Counted from the stretch's first letter, positions 7,797 through 17,730 are shown. The stretch is 64,000 nucleotides of DNA from Anabaena sp051781005 (GCF_051781005.1 NZ_JBPWOA010000025.1:119832-183831), one strand, 5' to 3'. The notes: generated by a model not told the origin, from the letters alone. Numbers and translations are program-made.

Positions 7797-10423
7797 GTTT
7801 CAATCCCTAATAGGGATTAATGAAAATTGCAATCCTCCTAGGTCAAAACAGAGAGACATTACTTGGTTTCAATCCCTAATAGGGATTAATGAAAATTGCA
7901 ATATTAGCCAAGTTAAAGCGATCGCACAATATACAGCGTTTCAATCCCTAATAGGGATTAATAAAAATTGCAATTGGATGATCCTAAACAGATCCTATTA
8001 TGTTGGTCACTAGCTGTTTCAATCCCTAATAGGGATTAATAAAAATTGCAATACTTCTACAACAGGGTCGTAATCAATCCGAAGTGGTTTCAATCCCTAA
8101 TAGGGATTAATAAAAATTGCAATTTGTAGGCTATGCAGGGTGTAGTTTTCATTGTTCTATTCCATGGTTTCAATCCCTAATAGGGATTAATAAAAATTGC
8201 AATTTCAATACGTTCACTTACTCCACAAACTGATTCATGTTTCAATCCCTAATAGGGATTAATAAAAATTGCAATGCTAACCAACAAGAGGAATCACTAT
8301 TGATTATTGTTTCAATCCCTAATAGGGATTAATAAAAATTGCAATATGCGGCTCTTACAAGATTAGAATTACTGGAAGATGTTTCAATCCCTAATAGGGA
8401 TTAATAAAAATTGCAATTTGGCTTGATGCCCAGTGCTTTGGCGATTTGCTTACAGTGTTTCAATCCCTAATAGGGATTAATAAAAATTGCAATCAAAAGA
8501 AAAATTTATTGGTTGCACAAATGGCCTCTTTTTTGTTTCAATCCCTAATAGGGATTAATAAAAATTGCAATATGTAACAGCAGAGAAAACCGCTTATGTT
8601 CAAGTTTCAATCCCTAATAGGGATTAATAAAAATTGCAATAAGCAAGCCAGAAAGTTTTACGAACTTGCATTAGGTGTTTCAATCCCTAATAGGGATTAA
8701 TAAAAATTGCAATTTCTGTAGGTGAGATGATGAGCATGATTACTCTTTGTTTCAATCCCTAATAGGGATTAATAAAAATTGCAATAGTTGATATTAGGTT
8801 TGTTAATATGTCGCCAATAACAAAAGTTTCAATCCCTAATAGGGATTAATAAAAATTGCAATCAAATTCAACAGCTAATTACCCCTGTAATTTCTAGTTT
8901 CAATCCCTAATAGGGATTAATAAAAATTGCAATTGTTGCTACTGGCCCATTACCTTCTGATAAAGCGTTTCAATCCCTAATAGGGATTAATAAAAATTGC
9001 AATGTACAAGTACCCGATGCCAAGATTAGGTTCTCTGCTTCAATCCCTAATAGGGATTAATAAAAATTGCAATATTACTTAAGAACTACTTTAAAGAATT
9101 GGAGCAAGGTTTCAATCCCTAATAGGGATTAATAAAAATTGCAATATAGCCTAAGAATTTTTCTTTGCCCGGAACGCCTTACGTTTCAATCCCTAATAGG
9201 GATTAATAAAAATTGCAATTAATATCACCCTCAAGATTTTCCGGAATTGTAGCAATTTGAGGTTTCAATCCCTAATAGGGATTAATAAAAATTGCAATAA
9301 TATCACCCTCAAGATTTTCCGGAATTGTAGCAATTTGAGGTTTCAATCCCTAATAGGGATTAATAAAAATTGCAATATAACTTCAGAATTGAGCCAATAA
9401 GTTCCATTCCAAAATGTTTCAATCCCTAATAGGGATTAATAAAAATTGCAATTTGCAGCCCAACCACTAATATTTTTACCAATATTCTGCGTAATAGAGT
9501 TTCAATCCCTAATAGGGATTAATAAAAATTGCAATATCAGGATAAGAAAGACCATCTACCCTATGTGCGCGGTTTCAATCCCTAATAGGGATTAATAAAA
9601 ATTGCAATAACTTCGTACCATTAGGCGCAAAAGGGACAACGGTGTTTCAATCCCTAATAGGGATTAATAAAAATTGCAATTTCTCCAGTGATTCTCACTC
9701 TAAAGTACCTGTAAAAGTTTCAATCCCTAATAGGGATTAATAAAAATTGCAATTGCAGATATATTTTTATTCAATCAACAGCCCTTTTATGTTTCAATCC
9801 CTAATAGGGATTAATAAAAATTGCAATCAGCGATGGAGTAAAAAACTTTTCTTCTCGCCTGCCATTTGTTTCAATCCCTAATAGGGATTAATAAAAATTG
9901 CAATTGGGCGACTATTTTGGGGTCAATGTCGCTCAATGTTGCGTTGGTTTCAATCCCTAATAGGGATTAATAAAAATTGCAATTTGGAGGGATTAAACCA
10001 TGTCCTGACGGCTAATGGTAACGTTTTGTTTCAATCCCTAATAGGGATTAATAAAAATTGCAATTATCGAGTAAGGGCTGGTTTATTCTTGCAGGGATAT
10101 GTTTCAATCCCTAATAGGGATTAATAAAAATTGCAATTGGTAGACAACCTTGTGATTGCACTGGACAAGATGTTTCAATCCCTAATAGGGATTAATAAAA
10201 ATTGCAATTGGCAAATATGAATCCTGATCAACGCCAAGTGCTTGGTTTCAATCCCTAATAGGGATTAATAAAAATTGCAATTCGCCGTAATTTATTCAGG
10301 TAAAACGATTTCATTGTTTCAATCCCTAATAGGGATTAATAAAAATTGCAATGGCAGGCTATGTGGGAGGCACTACTGCCATTGATGTTTCAATCCCTAA
10401 TAGGGATTAATAAAAATTGCAAT
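7797..10423 (-). CRISPR. CRISPR array, 36 repeats and 35 spacers, read on the minus strand
   Basis: I count 36 copies of a 37-bp repeat that begins GTTTCAATCCC and ends AAAAATTGCAAT on the plus strand, with an ATCCCTAATAGGGAT palindrome inside. The mean period is 74 bp, so spacers average 37 bp. On the minus strand the repeat ends in ATTGAAAC, the usual 8-nt crRNA 5' handle. The first two copies on the left (7797 and 7866) share one A-to-G change, and the copy at 9037 has GCTTC instead of GTTTC. The spacers at 9220-9261 and 9299-9339 are the same sequence apart from one end base. No cas genes are in the window, so the effector must be encoded elsewhere; the repeat alone does not fix the subtype. 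Confidence 0.97.
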
Positions 10424-10600
10424 AGCGGCATCCTGGAAGCCTGTCTGTATTTGGTTTTCAAGGTACGGTTGCGCGATTGGTCTCATCATAGTCCATTTCA
10501 GAAATTGTGTCAAGAATGAAAATCGCTGAAACCCAGTCTGGGTAAGGTGCGCGGATGGTTGACTAACATGAATAGCCGCAAAACCAAGCCTATCAAGAGA
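10424..10600 (-). promoter_or_regulatory. CRISPR leader
   Basis: The sequence just right of the last repeat is the leader if the array is transcribed on the minus strand. It is less AT-rich than many leaders but contains a strong promoter (10485-10513). Near the first repeat, on the minus strand, is an ACCTTGAAAACC segment. An apparent ORF here runs into the repeats and is not a gene. Confidence 0.75.
10485..10513 (-). promoter_or_regulatory. Consensus sigma-70-type promoter of the CRISPR array
   Basis: On the minus strand a perfect TTGACA (10513-10508) and a TATGAT (10490-10485) are separated by exactly 17 bases. Transcription would start near 10478, about 55 bases before the first repeat is reached. 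This supports the minus-strand reading of the array. Confidence 0.85.
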
Positions 10601-10673
10601 TACAGACATTTTTTCAGTTTCTTGATTTTTTACACCTACCCAGCCGCGCTAAAAGGCTGGTTGTCAACTATTC

Positions 10674-10886
10674 TTAATACTCTCCACCAGTCACCTTACT
10701 CCGGAAGACAATGTACTGATACAGATTGTAAAACAACATTACCGGAATCAGGAAACCGATAAAAATAATCATGATTACCAAGAAGAAGATTAAAAATGAA
10801 TTGGGTTTTGCATGAACCCTGACATTCCCCCAGTAGTAAAGTGGAGATATTGTTAGGAATGCTGTGTATGTGAAGTATTGTATCCC
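10674..10886 (-). pseudogene. Membrane-protein C-terminal remnant, probably cytochrome bd oxidase subunit II (cydB)
   Basis: The minus-strand frame is open for 70 codons without a proper start. It reads FLTISPLYYWGNVRVH, then a hydrophobic segment FLIFFLVIMIIFIGFLIPV, then LFYNLYQYIVFRSKV and a stop. The hydrophobic stretch followed by an aromatic 'YxxYxYxVFR' tail resembles the end of CydB-type quinol oxidase subunits. The rest of the gene is absent, so it is most likely a decayed 3' end. The family call is tentative. Confidence 0.4.
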
Positions 10887-10987
10887 CTACAGTTACCAAA
10901 ACTGTAACGGTGATCAAATCTCACCCTGCTCAGGACTATTCTAGGTAAGTACAACAGGGCAACTATCTTGAGTGTGAGGATTTAGCA

Positions 10988-13063
10988 ATGTCTTACCCGA
11001 TTCCGTCCAAAATGTGGCAGCGCGTCAGTATTTTAACATTCTTATTATTACTACCAACAGTAGGAATTGCCGTTTTAAATCAGTCTCTGACAAAAGCAAT
11101 TCCCACCAATCAGACCACCTCAGCCAACTCCATTCTACCCAGTCACCTAGACTATCAAGCACTCCAGGCATTAGTCAACAATTATAGTTGTGTCGTTTCC
11201 GTTTCCAACTTTGGCACTCTTCCCGTCACCCGCACAGAATTTGCTACAGTCTTGAATACTTGTTCAGAGCGAATCAATGAACTAATAGCAAATAACCCCA
11301 CCACAGTTGCCCAAACAGACCTGCAAACTCTACAACGCTTGCAAAAAGAATTTGCACCAGAGTTAGCAACCCTCAACAATCCCAAAGAAGAAGATAAATT
11401 AGAAGCTCGTAGCAATATCGCTCCCACTCAACCTACCAGAGAACGCACTGAAGCTCAATCTATTGGTAAGACTAAACCATCAGGCGTAGTCATGGCACCA
11501 CCCCTTAACGATAGTAGATTTAGTTCACCTGTCATTAATGAGTCCCTTGACCGTCCAATTAGCCCTAAACGTACAGTTGGGGGCAGTATTAATGGTATGA
11601 TTGCCCCCGAACCTGAAATCAATTGGCAATTCAATACAGAGAACTATAACCGAATTGATGATAATCCCTTTCATCGGGTTAGTAATGATCCCCTTTCTAC
11701 GTTTTCCATAGATGTAGATACGGCATCCTACAGTAATATGCGACGGTTTATTACCCAAGGACAATTACCACCGAAGGATGCAGTAAGAATAGAAGAATTG
11801 ATTAATTATTTTACTTATAATTATCCTCAACCCACAGGAAATAGACCTTTTTCCGTCACGACTGAAGTGACTGCTGCTCCCTGGAATCCCCAACACAAGC
11901 TGGTACAAGTAGGTTTACAAGGTAAACGTTTAGAGAGTGAAACTTTACCACCTAGCAATCTAGTATTTCTAATTGATGTCTCCGGTTCTATGGGTGAACC
12001 CAACAAATTACCCTTGGTAAAACAGTCCCTGAAATTATTGGTGAATAAACTCAGTCCTGAAGACAGGGTAAGTTTAGTAGTTTATGCAGGAAATGCGGGT
12101 GTAGTCTTACCTGCTACCCCTGGAAGTCAAAAAACAAAAATTCTGGCAGCCATTGACCGCTTAGAAGCTGGAGGCTCTACTGCTGGTGGTCAGGGTATTG
12201 AATTAGCTTACAAAATCGCCAAACAAAACTTCCTCAAATCTGGTAATAACAGAGTAATTTTAGCCACTGATGGAGATTTTAACGTCGGGGTTTCCAGTGA
12301 TGCCGAATTAACCAGATTAATTGAACAGAAGCGAGACCAGGGAATTTTTCTCACAGTTATAGGATTTGGTACTGGTAACTATAAAGATGGAAAAATGGAA
12401 CAATTAGCTGATAAGGGTAATGGCAACTATGCCTATATTGATACCTTATTAGAAGCCAAGAAAGTCCTAGTTAATGACATTCGGGGAACACTATTTACCA
12501 TTGCCAAGGATGTGAAAATTCAGGTGGAATTTAATCCTGCCAAAGTCCAAGCATACCGCTTAATTGGCTATGAAAACCGCCTGTTGCAAAACCAAGATTT
12601 CAATGATGATAAGAAAGATGCGGGGGAAATTGGCGCTGGTCATTCTGTGACAGCACTGTATGAAATTATTCCTACTGGCACGAAGAGTGATGTGAAACTG
12701 CCAGAGGTAGATCCTTTGCGGTATCAGCGTTCTGGTGTAACTGCGACCGATACTGCTGATAATGAGATGATGTTGGTGAAACTCCGCTATAAATTACCCC
12801 AGGACAGCACCAGTCAATTGATTACTCAGACTATCAAAGATAGTGAATTCAACGCTAACCTAACACCATCAACTAATTTGAGATTTGCTGCTGGGGTAGC
12901 CACTTTTGGCATGATACTACGTGATTCTGAGTATAAGGGAAATGCTAACTATGATTTGGTGATGAAATTGGCAACTCAAAGTAAAGGGGAAGATACGGAG
13001 GGCTATCGCGGTGAGTTTATTCGCTTGGTAGAGCAATCTAGGGAGTTAATGACTAGGAAGTAA
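10988..13063 (+). CDS. Secreted VWA-domain protein with SLH-like N-terminus
   Basis: A 691-residue protein. Residues 10-31 form a hydrophobic export signal or anchor. Residues about 52-130 (DYQALQALVNNYSCVV, then TRTEFATVLNTCSERINELI, then LQRLQKEFAPELATL) resemble the SLH region of cyanobacterial outer-membrane porins. A low-complexity linker follows, then a vWF_A-associated segment (NPFHRVSNDPLSTFSIDVDT), a VWA domain with MIDAS motif DVSGS at D320, and a C-terminal domain like DUF3520. This order from the linker on matches the YfbK-like VWA family. VWA domains bind protein ligands through a metal ion. A role at the cell envelope is inferred from the signal and the SLH-like part. Confidence 0.88.
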   Translation: MSYPIPSKMWQRVSILTFLLLLPTVGIAVLNQSLTKAIPTNQTTSANSILPSHLDYQALQALVNNYSCVVSVSNFGTLPVTRTEFATVLNTCSERINELIANNPTTVAQTDLQTLQRLQKEFAPELATLNNPKEEDKLEARSNIAPTQPTRERTEAQSIGKTKPSGVVMAPPLNDSRFSSPVINESLDRPISPKRTVGGSINGMIAPEPEINWQFNTENYNRIDDNPFHRVSNDPLSTFSIDVDTASYSNMRRFITQGQLPPKDAVRIEELINYFTYNYPQPTGNRPFSVTTEVTAAPWNPQHKLVQVGLQGKRLESETLPPSNLVFLIDVSGSMGEPNKLPLVKQSLKLLVNKLSPEDRVSLVVYAGNAGVVLPATPGSQKTKILAAIDRLEAGGSTAGGQGIELAYKIAKQNFLKSGNNRVILATDGDFNVGVSSDAELTRLIEQKRDQGIFLTVIGFGTGNYKDGKMEQLADKGNGNYAYIDTLLEAKKVLVNDIRGTLFTIAKDVKIQVEFNPAKVQAYRLIGYENRLLQNQDFNDDKKDAGEIGAGHSVTALYEIIPTGTKSDVKLPEVDPLRYQRSGVTATDTADNEMMLVKLRYKLPQDSTSQLITQTIKDSEFNANLTPSTNLRFAAGVATFGMILRDSEYKGNANYDLVMKLATQSKGEDTEGYRGEFIRLVEQSRELMTRK

Positions 13064-13255
13064 TGCAAGACAAGGAATACGCCGAAGGCATCGCTTTGGT
13101 TCAATGCTCTCATCCGCTACTTTTGAAATCGCAGACAAAAGTTTTGTGAGGTAATTGACTTTTTTGGTGAATTACTTTGTCCTGGTGTCACATACTCGAT
13201 TGCGAGATTGAGATATGTTATTTTTGCACAATCTCTTTTATCCCCATCACAAGCT

Positions 13256-13894
13256 ATGACACTCAATTTATATTTACTGCGACATGGCGAAACTACTTTT
13301 AGTCAAAGTGGTAATTTCTGCGGTAAAACTGATGCGGAGTTGACCTCAGAAGGGATGCAGATGGCGGAGAGTTTTGCCGATGTTTATCAAAACTTGAAGT
13401 GGTCAGCGGTTTATGCTAGTCCGATGAAGCGCACCATTGCCACTGCCAAGCCATTTTGTGATGCTATTGGTATGGAGATGCAGGTGCGGGAAGGACTCAA
13501 AGAAGGTAGTTACGGCGAATGGGAAACCAAGAGTAAATCGTTTGTTCAAGAAAATTACCCAGAAAACTATGTAAAATGGTTGACAGAACCCGCTTGGAAT
13601 GCACCCATTGGTGGAGAAACTGCGGTAGATATTGCTAACCGTTCTATGCCTGTAATTGCGGAAATTCAAGAAAAACATCCCCAAGGTAATATTTTAGTGG
13701 TTTCCCATAAAGCCACGATTCGGATTATGCTTTGCAGTTTACTGGGAATTGATTTGGGACGCTATCGCTATCGGGTAAATATTTTGGTCGCTTCGGTAAG
13801 TATGGTTAAATTTGACGTTAATGGTCCTTTGTTAGAAATATTAGGCGATCGCTATCATATACCTGATCATATTCGCTCTCGTCCAGGAACATAA
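13256..13894 (+). CDS. Histidine phosphatase (phosphoglycerate mutase-like) family protein
   Basis: Starting from the ATG at 13256 the protein has 212 residues and opens MTLNLYLLRHGETTFS. I prefer this start to a TTG 48 bases upstream because the catalytic motif then lies near the N-terminus, as is usual. LRHGE carries the phospho-accepting His, CGKTDAELTSEG follows, YASPMKRTIATA holds the second Arg, and VVSHKATIR has the second His. The fold hydrolyses or transfers phosphate on sugars, nucleotides or phosphoglycerate; the substrate is not clear here. Related cyanobacterial proteins are often annotated as alpha-ribazole phosphatase or phosphoglycerate mutase, which I cannot decide between. 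Confidence 0.9.
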   Translation: MTLNLYLLRHGETTFSQSGNFCGKTDAELTSEGMQMAESFADVYQNLKWSAVYASPMKRTIATAKPFCDAIGMEMQVREGLKEGSYGEWETKSKSFVQENYPENYVKWLTEPAWNAPIGGETAVDIANRSMPVIAEIQEKHPQGNILVVSHKATIRIMLCSLLGIDLGRYRYRVNILVASVSMVKFDVNGPLLEILGDRYHIPDHIRSRPGT

Positions 13895-13989
13895 TAGTGC
13901 CTCAAAAAAATTTAGCACTTTTCAACCCCCGACATATCAAACAGTAGACTTGTCCAACGGAGACATTACCCTTACCAACGCGATGGTAA

Positions 13990-14280
13990 CTAAAATGACA
14001 CCTTGGATATAAATCCACTAGATTTTCCTTCTTTATACACACTCAACTTTGCTTTAACTTCGGGAATTTTTTTAGCCATCATTCCACCGTTATATGGCAA
14101 GCCGAGCGATCGCAGATTCTTGGCAGGATAATTGTAAAGCGACTTATGATCCCAGCCAAAGTCATCAGCTATTGTGACTAGATTGGCATTTGGCTGTAAA
14201 ATACCTTCATGCTACTAGGATTCAAGACCGAGAACCGCTATATATTCAGGAGTATTCTTGGAAGAAGGTGCTAAAAAAGC
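13990..14280 (-). pseudogene. Degraded gene of unknown function
   Basis: One minus-strand frame reads AFLAPSSKNTPEYIAVLGLES, two consecutive TAG stops, then HEGILQPNANLVTIADDFGW, DHKSLYNYPAKNLRSLGLPY and NGGMMAKKIPEVKAKLSVYK, ending at a stop at 13990. The frame has protein-like composition on both sides of the tandem stops but no usable start, so it looks like a decayed gene. I do not recognise the family. Confidence 0.5.
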
Positions 14281-14310
14281 CTATTTCAGAGATTAGATAA
14301 TGCCATAGGG

Positions 14311-15120
14311 ATGAGAAAACACAACACTCTAAACAATGCTGGTAAACTGACTGCTTTACTCTGTTTACTCACCCTCTTACTCACACCTTTTGTGATCGTT
14401 AATGCTGGTGAACGCGGTGTATTAATGAAATTCGGTCAAGTCCAAGAACAAATATTAGGAGAGGGAATTCACTTAATTATCCCTATCGTTAATACAGTTA
14501 AAAAAATCAGTATCAGAATTCAAAATCAGGAAATATCGGCTGAGGCTGCTTCTAAAGATTTACAGAACGTTTTTACTGATGTAGCTCTCAATTGGCATAT
14601 TCTCCCAGATCAAGCTAATACGATTTTTCAACAAGTTGGTGATATAAATAATGTTGTTGAATGCATTATTAATCCAGCCATTGAAGAAGTGTTAAAATCA
14701 GTTATTGCCCAATATACTGCTGAAGAAGTAATTACAAAACGCGGAAATGTCAAAACGGAATTAGATCAGGCCTTAACCGCAAAATTAGGAAGCTATAATA
14801 TAGTATTTGATGATATTTTTTTAGTTCATATTCATTTCTCTGACAAATTTAGAGAAGCTGTAGAATCAAAACAAATTGCGGCTCAAGAAGCAAAACAGGC
14901 TGAATTTATCGCTTTAAAAGCAGTGAAAGAAGCAGAGACAAAAGTTAATTTAGCTAAGGGTGAAGCAGAAGCTCAAAGCTTACTCAGAAATATTTTAACA
15001 CCCGAATTACTTCAAAGACAAGCTATAGAAAAATGGAATGGGAAACTGCCATTAATTATGGGTAAGGATAATCTGAAGCTTGGGAATATTCAGGAGTTAA
15101 TTACAGCTAGTGAAAATTAA
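14311..15120 (+). CDS. SPFH/prohibitin-family membrane protein
   Basis: A 269-residue protein with one N-terminal membrane segment (LTALLCLLTLLLTPFVIV). The band-7/prohibitin core follows: GERGVLMKFGQVQEQILGEG, HLIIPIVNTVKKISIRIQ, then VALNWHILPDQANTIFQQVG. The second half is a charged helix with alternating Ala/Glu/Lys (KQIAAQEAKQAEFIALKAVK), as in prohibitins that form ring-shaped membrane scaffolds and modulate FtsH-type proteases. The prohibitin-like C-terminal part ends in LPLIMGKDN. It is preceded by a decayed gene and followed by a zinc alcohol dehydrogenase 70 bp away. Confidence 0.9.
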   Translation: MRKHNTLNNAGKLTALLCLLTLLLTPFVIVNAGERGVLMKFGQVQEQILGEGIHLIIPIVNTVKKISIRIQNQEISAEAASKDLQNVFTDVALNWHILPDQANTIFQQVGDINNVVECIINPAIEEVLKSVIAQYTAEEVITKRGNVKTELDQALTAKLGSYNIVFDDIFLVHIHFSDKFREAVESKQIAAQEAKQAEFIALKAVKEAETKVNLAKGEAEAQSLLRNILTPELLQRQAIEKWNGKLPLIMGKDNLKLGNIQELITASEN

Positions 15121-15190
15121 ACTTCAAGCTATCCATAAGCATTTTTAATCTAAAATCAAAAAGTTGGTAATTTTTCCCCATCAATAAATT

Positions 15191-16144
15191 ATGCAAGGAA
15201 TCTGGCTCGAAAATAATCAATTACAACTCCGCACAGATATTCCCATCCCCGAACCACCAGCAGGAGAAGCTTTAATAAGGGTTTTGCGTGCAGGTATCTG
15301 TAACACAGACTTAGAATTACTTAGAGGTTATTACCCCTATACTGGCATTATCGGCCATGAATTTGTCGGTGTTGTAGAACAAGGTGCAGACGACTTAATT
15401 AATAAAAGAGTTGTCGGTGAAATCAATGCTGTTTGTGGTTATTGTCGGTTTTGTCGTCGGGGACAACCCACACATTGTGAAAATCGCACGGTTTTAGGTA
15501 TTGTCAACCGTAATGGTGCTTTTGCTGAGTACCTTTGTTTACCTGTTGAAAACTTGCATCCAGTCCCGGAAAACGTCTCAACTGAAGCTGCAACTTTCAC
15601 CGAACCTATAGCAGCAGCATTGGAAATTCAACAGCAAGTGCAATTATGTAGAGATGATCGAGTTTTAGTAGTGGGAGATGGTAAATTAGGGCAATTGGTA
15701 GCCCAGACACTAGCGTTAACGGGTTGCGATTTATTAGTGGTGGGACGACACAGAGAGAAATTGGTTAATTTAGAAGCACGAGGGATAAAAACTGGGTTAG
15801 CTGATACCGTTATCGATAGATATTTTGATATCTCTGTTGATTGTACAGGAAATTCAGAAGGATTTGCGATCGCTCGTCGGGCTTTACGTCCTCGTGGCAC
15901 ACTAGTACTAAAAAGTACCTATGCAGGCAATCTCAGCCTAGATGCTTCCTCATTAGTAGTAGATGAAATTACCCTAATAGGTTCTCGTTGTGGACCCTTT
16001 ACCCCAGCATTAGAGTTATTAGCAACAAAACAGGTGGATGTAGAACCACTAATTAATGCTTATTATCCCCTGAGTGAAGGTTTAGCTGCTATTGAAAAAG
16101 CGCAAACTAAAGGAGTTTTAAAGGTGCTGTTAGAAATAAATTAG
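15191..16144 (+). CDS. Zinc-dependent alcohol dehydrogenase (MDR family)
   Basis: A 317-residue medium-chain dehydrogenase/reductase. Catalytic zinc ligands appear as C37 (AGICNTD) and H56-E57 (IIGHEFVG). A structural zinc lobe is complete with C82, C85, C88 and C96 (VCGYCRFC...THC). The Rossmann part contains VVGDGKLGQLVAQ, which binds NAD(P). The C-terminus is shorter than in classical ADH. The family oxidises alcohols or polyols such as sorbitol and threonine; the substrate is not evident. It converges on the protoglobin gene with only 17 bp between the stop codons. Confidence 0.92.
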   Translation: MQGIWLENNQLQLRTDIPIPEPPAGEALIRVLRAGICNTDLELLRGYYPYTGIIGHEFVGVVEQGADDLINKRVVGEINAVCGYCRFCRRGQPTHCENRTVLGIVNRNGAFAEYLCLPVENLHPVPENVSTEAATFTEPIAAALEIQQQVQLCRDDRVLVVGDGKLGQLVAQTLALTGCDLLVVGRHREKLVNLEARGIKTGLADTVIDRYFDISVDCTGNSEGFAIARRALRPRGTLVLKSTYAGNLSLDASSLVVDEITLIGSRCGPFTPALELLATKQVDVEPLINAYYPLSEGLAAIEKAQTKGVLKVLLEIN

Positions 16145-16161
16145 CAAATCAAAAAACCAAA

Positions 16162-16710
16162 TTACATAGATTCGGCACCATGAGTAACTAGACGTTTAAA
16201 TAAAACTGCTGACCAACCAGTTTCTCTGAGAACAGCAGATGTAGAAACTTCCACATAAGACTGTTCAATAAAAGCTAAATCAATCATACAAATTTTTCCT
16301 AAAGCCTCGTTTAATTCCTCTGATTTTCCTTCTAGTTTGAGTTTTTTACCTACTTCATGAACTACAGTAGCCATAGCTGGAACTAGATGCTGGGGTTGAA
16401 TTCCTATCTTGACATGAACAATACCAATTTGCCAACGACTTTTAGAATAGCCAATACCCCAATTATCTATGCCTGTAAACATTTCATGAAACCAATGAAT
16501 AAATGTTTCTCGGAGACGATGAATTCTTCCCTCGGTTGCATTTAAAATAGCATTCATTTCTTCATCACGTCCTAGATAACTATAGAAATGATCTGCCATT
16601 TCTGATGCAATTTCTAGCCCCCAATCTTCATTTGATTTGAGAATAAATTTATCTTCAGGGGTGAACCCAAAACGATTTTCCAGCTTGTTCATAAAAGCGA
16701 GAGTATCCAT
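16162..16710 (-). CDS. Protoglobin-domain (globin-sensor-like) protein
   Basis: A 182-residue single-domain protein with no output domain. The pattern SRWQIGIVHVKIGIQPQHL places the probable proximal haem ligand at H99, as in globin-coupled sensors and protoglobins. The upstream segment EMADHFYSYLGRDEEM and the helix RLRETFIHWFHEMFTGI fit the same fold. Such proteins bind haem and small gases. With no signalling domain attached, it may act as a gas carrier or a stand-alone sensor. The gene has its own long 5' region, including a hairpin repeat (16936-17043). Confidence 0.85.
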   Translation of the reverse strand: MDTLAFMNKLENRFGFTPEDKFILKSNEDWGLEIASEMADHFYSYLGRDEEMNAILNATEGRIHRLRETFIHWFHEMFTGIDNWGIGYSKSRWQIGIVHVKIGIQPQHLVPAMATVVHEVGKKLKLEGKSEELNEALGKICMIDLAFIEQSYVEVSTSAVLRETGWSAVLFKRLVTHGAESM

Positions 16711-16935
16711 AGCCGCAAGTAATCCCTATTTTTTAAATAAATTCCAGGTTAAGACTAACTGTGTGCGCTGACAAACTTTAGTAGATGTCTCCACAGTTAA
16801 GATTAAAATTGGCTTTTGAGAACCAAATTCAATCTTCCTTGAATTTAGTAGTAAAAGTTGAGGAACTTGTGAGGATGGCAATATTTGCTACAGCCACCTG
16901 TAACCAAGCTACTTAAGTTCAAATCCTTACTATAT

Positions 16936-17043
16936 CTCGTTCCCAGTCTTTGACTGGGAATGCTATCAAGAGAGGCTCTGCCTGCCATGAAAGCAGAGGC
17001 AGAGCCTTATAGAATTCATTCCCATACAGAGTATGAGAACGAG
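16936..17043. repeat. 108-bp hairpin (MITE-like) element
   Basis: The ends are imperfect inverted repeats: CTCGTTCCCAGTCTTTGAC on the left and, reading inwards from the right, CTCGTTCTCATACTCTG, both continuing to GGGAATG. The middle carries a second inverted repeat, AGGCTCTGCCT/AGGCAGAGCCT. No coding capacity. This layout fits a non-autonomous mobile or REP-like element. The rest of the gap 16711-17141 shows no gene. Confidence 0.75.
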
Positions 17044-17141
17044 ACAAATCCTCACATCCAAAAAATAATACCTCAAATTAACATCTTGAGAACCCTCAAA
17101 ATCCTGATTCAAACTTAATAAGTTCTTGCAACCCTTAGATG

Positions 17142-17639
17142 TTAAACTTTACAAGTTTTGACGCGAGAGAAGAGCCATTTACACATTATTCCAACCGCCA
17201 TTCCCCCAACCTTTGGGAGATGGCCTTCTGGTGCTGTTTTATCTAAAATCATATCTTCGTACAATAAGTGTTTGCCTTCTTTTCGCCATCCTACTTTGTC
17301 TTCAAAGGCTGTCCAAATTTTTGGTTCGTAGTTTCTCGTTCCACCTAAACCTTGATAAATATTTTTCTGCACAGAAAAACCAAATTTACCATTACTGTAT
17401 CTTATCCATAACTTATCTATAATACATAAATCTTCACAAGGAAAATTATCAATGTGTTCAACATCTAACCAACCTTCTTGTCCCCGTTTCATAACCGCTA
17501 ACATTACTCGTGCTGTTTCTTTATCTGCTTCTTTCCATTTCTCTGCTGCGAGTAAGTCATGCAGTCTTGTATAATCCTGTTCGACGGCTGATTTTAAATT
17601 TGCTTGATCGTATTTTCCCGGTTCTTGTGGATTATTCAT
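17142..17639 (-). CDS. GUN4-domain protein
   Basis: A 165-residue protein whose core matches GUN4: DYTRLHDLLAAEKWKEADKE, TARVMLAVMKRGQEGWLDVE, NFPCEDLCIIDKLWIRYSNG, FGFSVQKNIYQGLGG and VGWRKEGKHLLYEDM. GUN4 domains bind porphyrins; the genuine GUN4 stimulates magnesium chelatase. Cyanobacteria carry several GUN4-domain paralogues, and this short version lacks the N-terminal helical extension of true GUN4, so I do not give it the gene symbol. The C-terminal tail (KWLFSRVKTCKV) is divergent. It is followed on the same strand by a small membrane protein and chlG lies further upstream, a pigment-related neighbourhood. Confidence 0.88.
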   Translation of the reverse strand: MNNPQEPGKYDQANLKSAVEQDYTRLHDLLAAEKWKEADKETARVMLAVMKRGQEGWLDVEHIDNFPCEDLCIIDKLWIRYSNGKFGFSVQKNIYQGLGGTRNYEPKIWTAFEDKVGWRKEGKHLLYEDMILDKTAPEGHLPKVGGMAVGIMCKWLFSRVKTCKV

Positions 17640-17730
17640 GATTGATCAACAGTTGGGTTTAATTTTAAATACAGCGGTTTCCGCTCTTATGAGGTACATC
17701 AGCAGAAATTAACAAACCAATAGATAATAA

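Noticed and set aside
9936..10124. Plus-strand ORF of 62 aa
   Set aside because: It consists of CRISPR repeats and spacers; the repeated residues are translated repeat sequence.
10397..10609. Minus-strand ORF of 70 aa at the right end of the array
   Set aside because: It runs through the leader promoter into the last repeat and has no family-like sequence.
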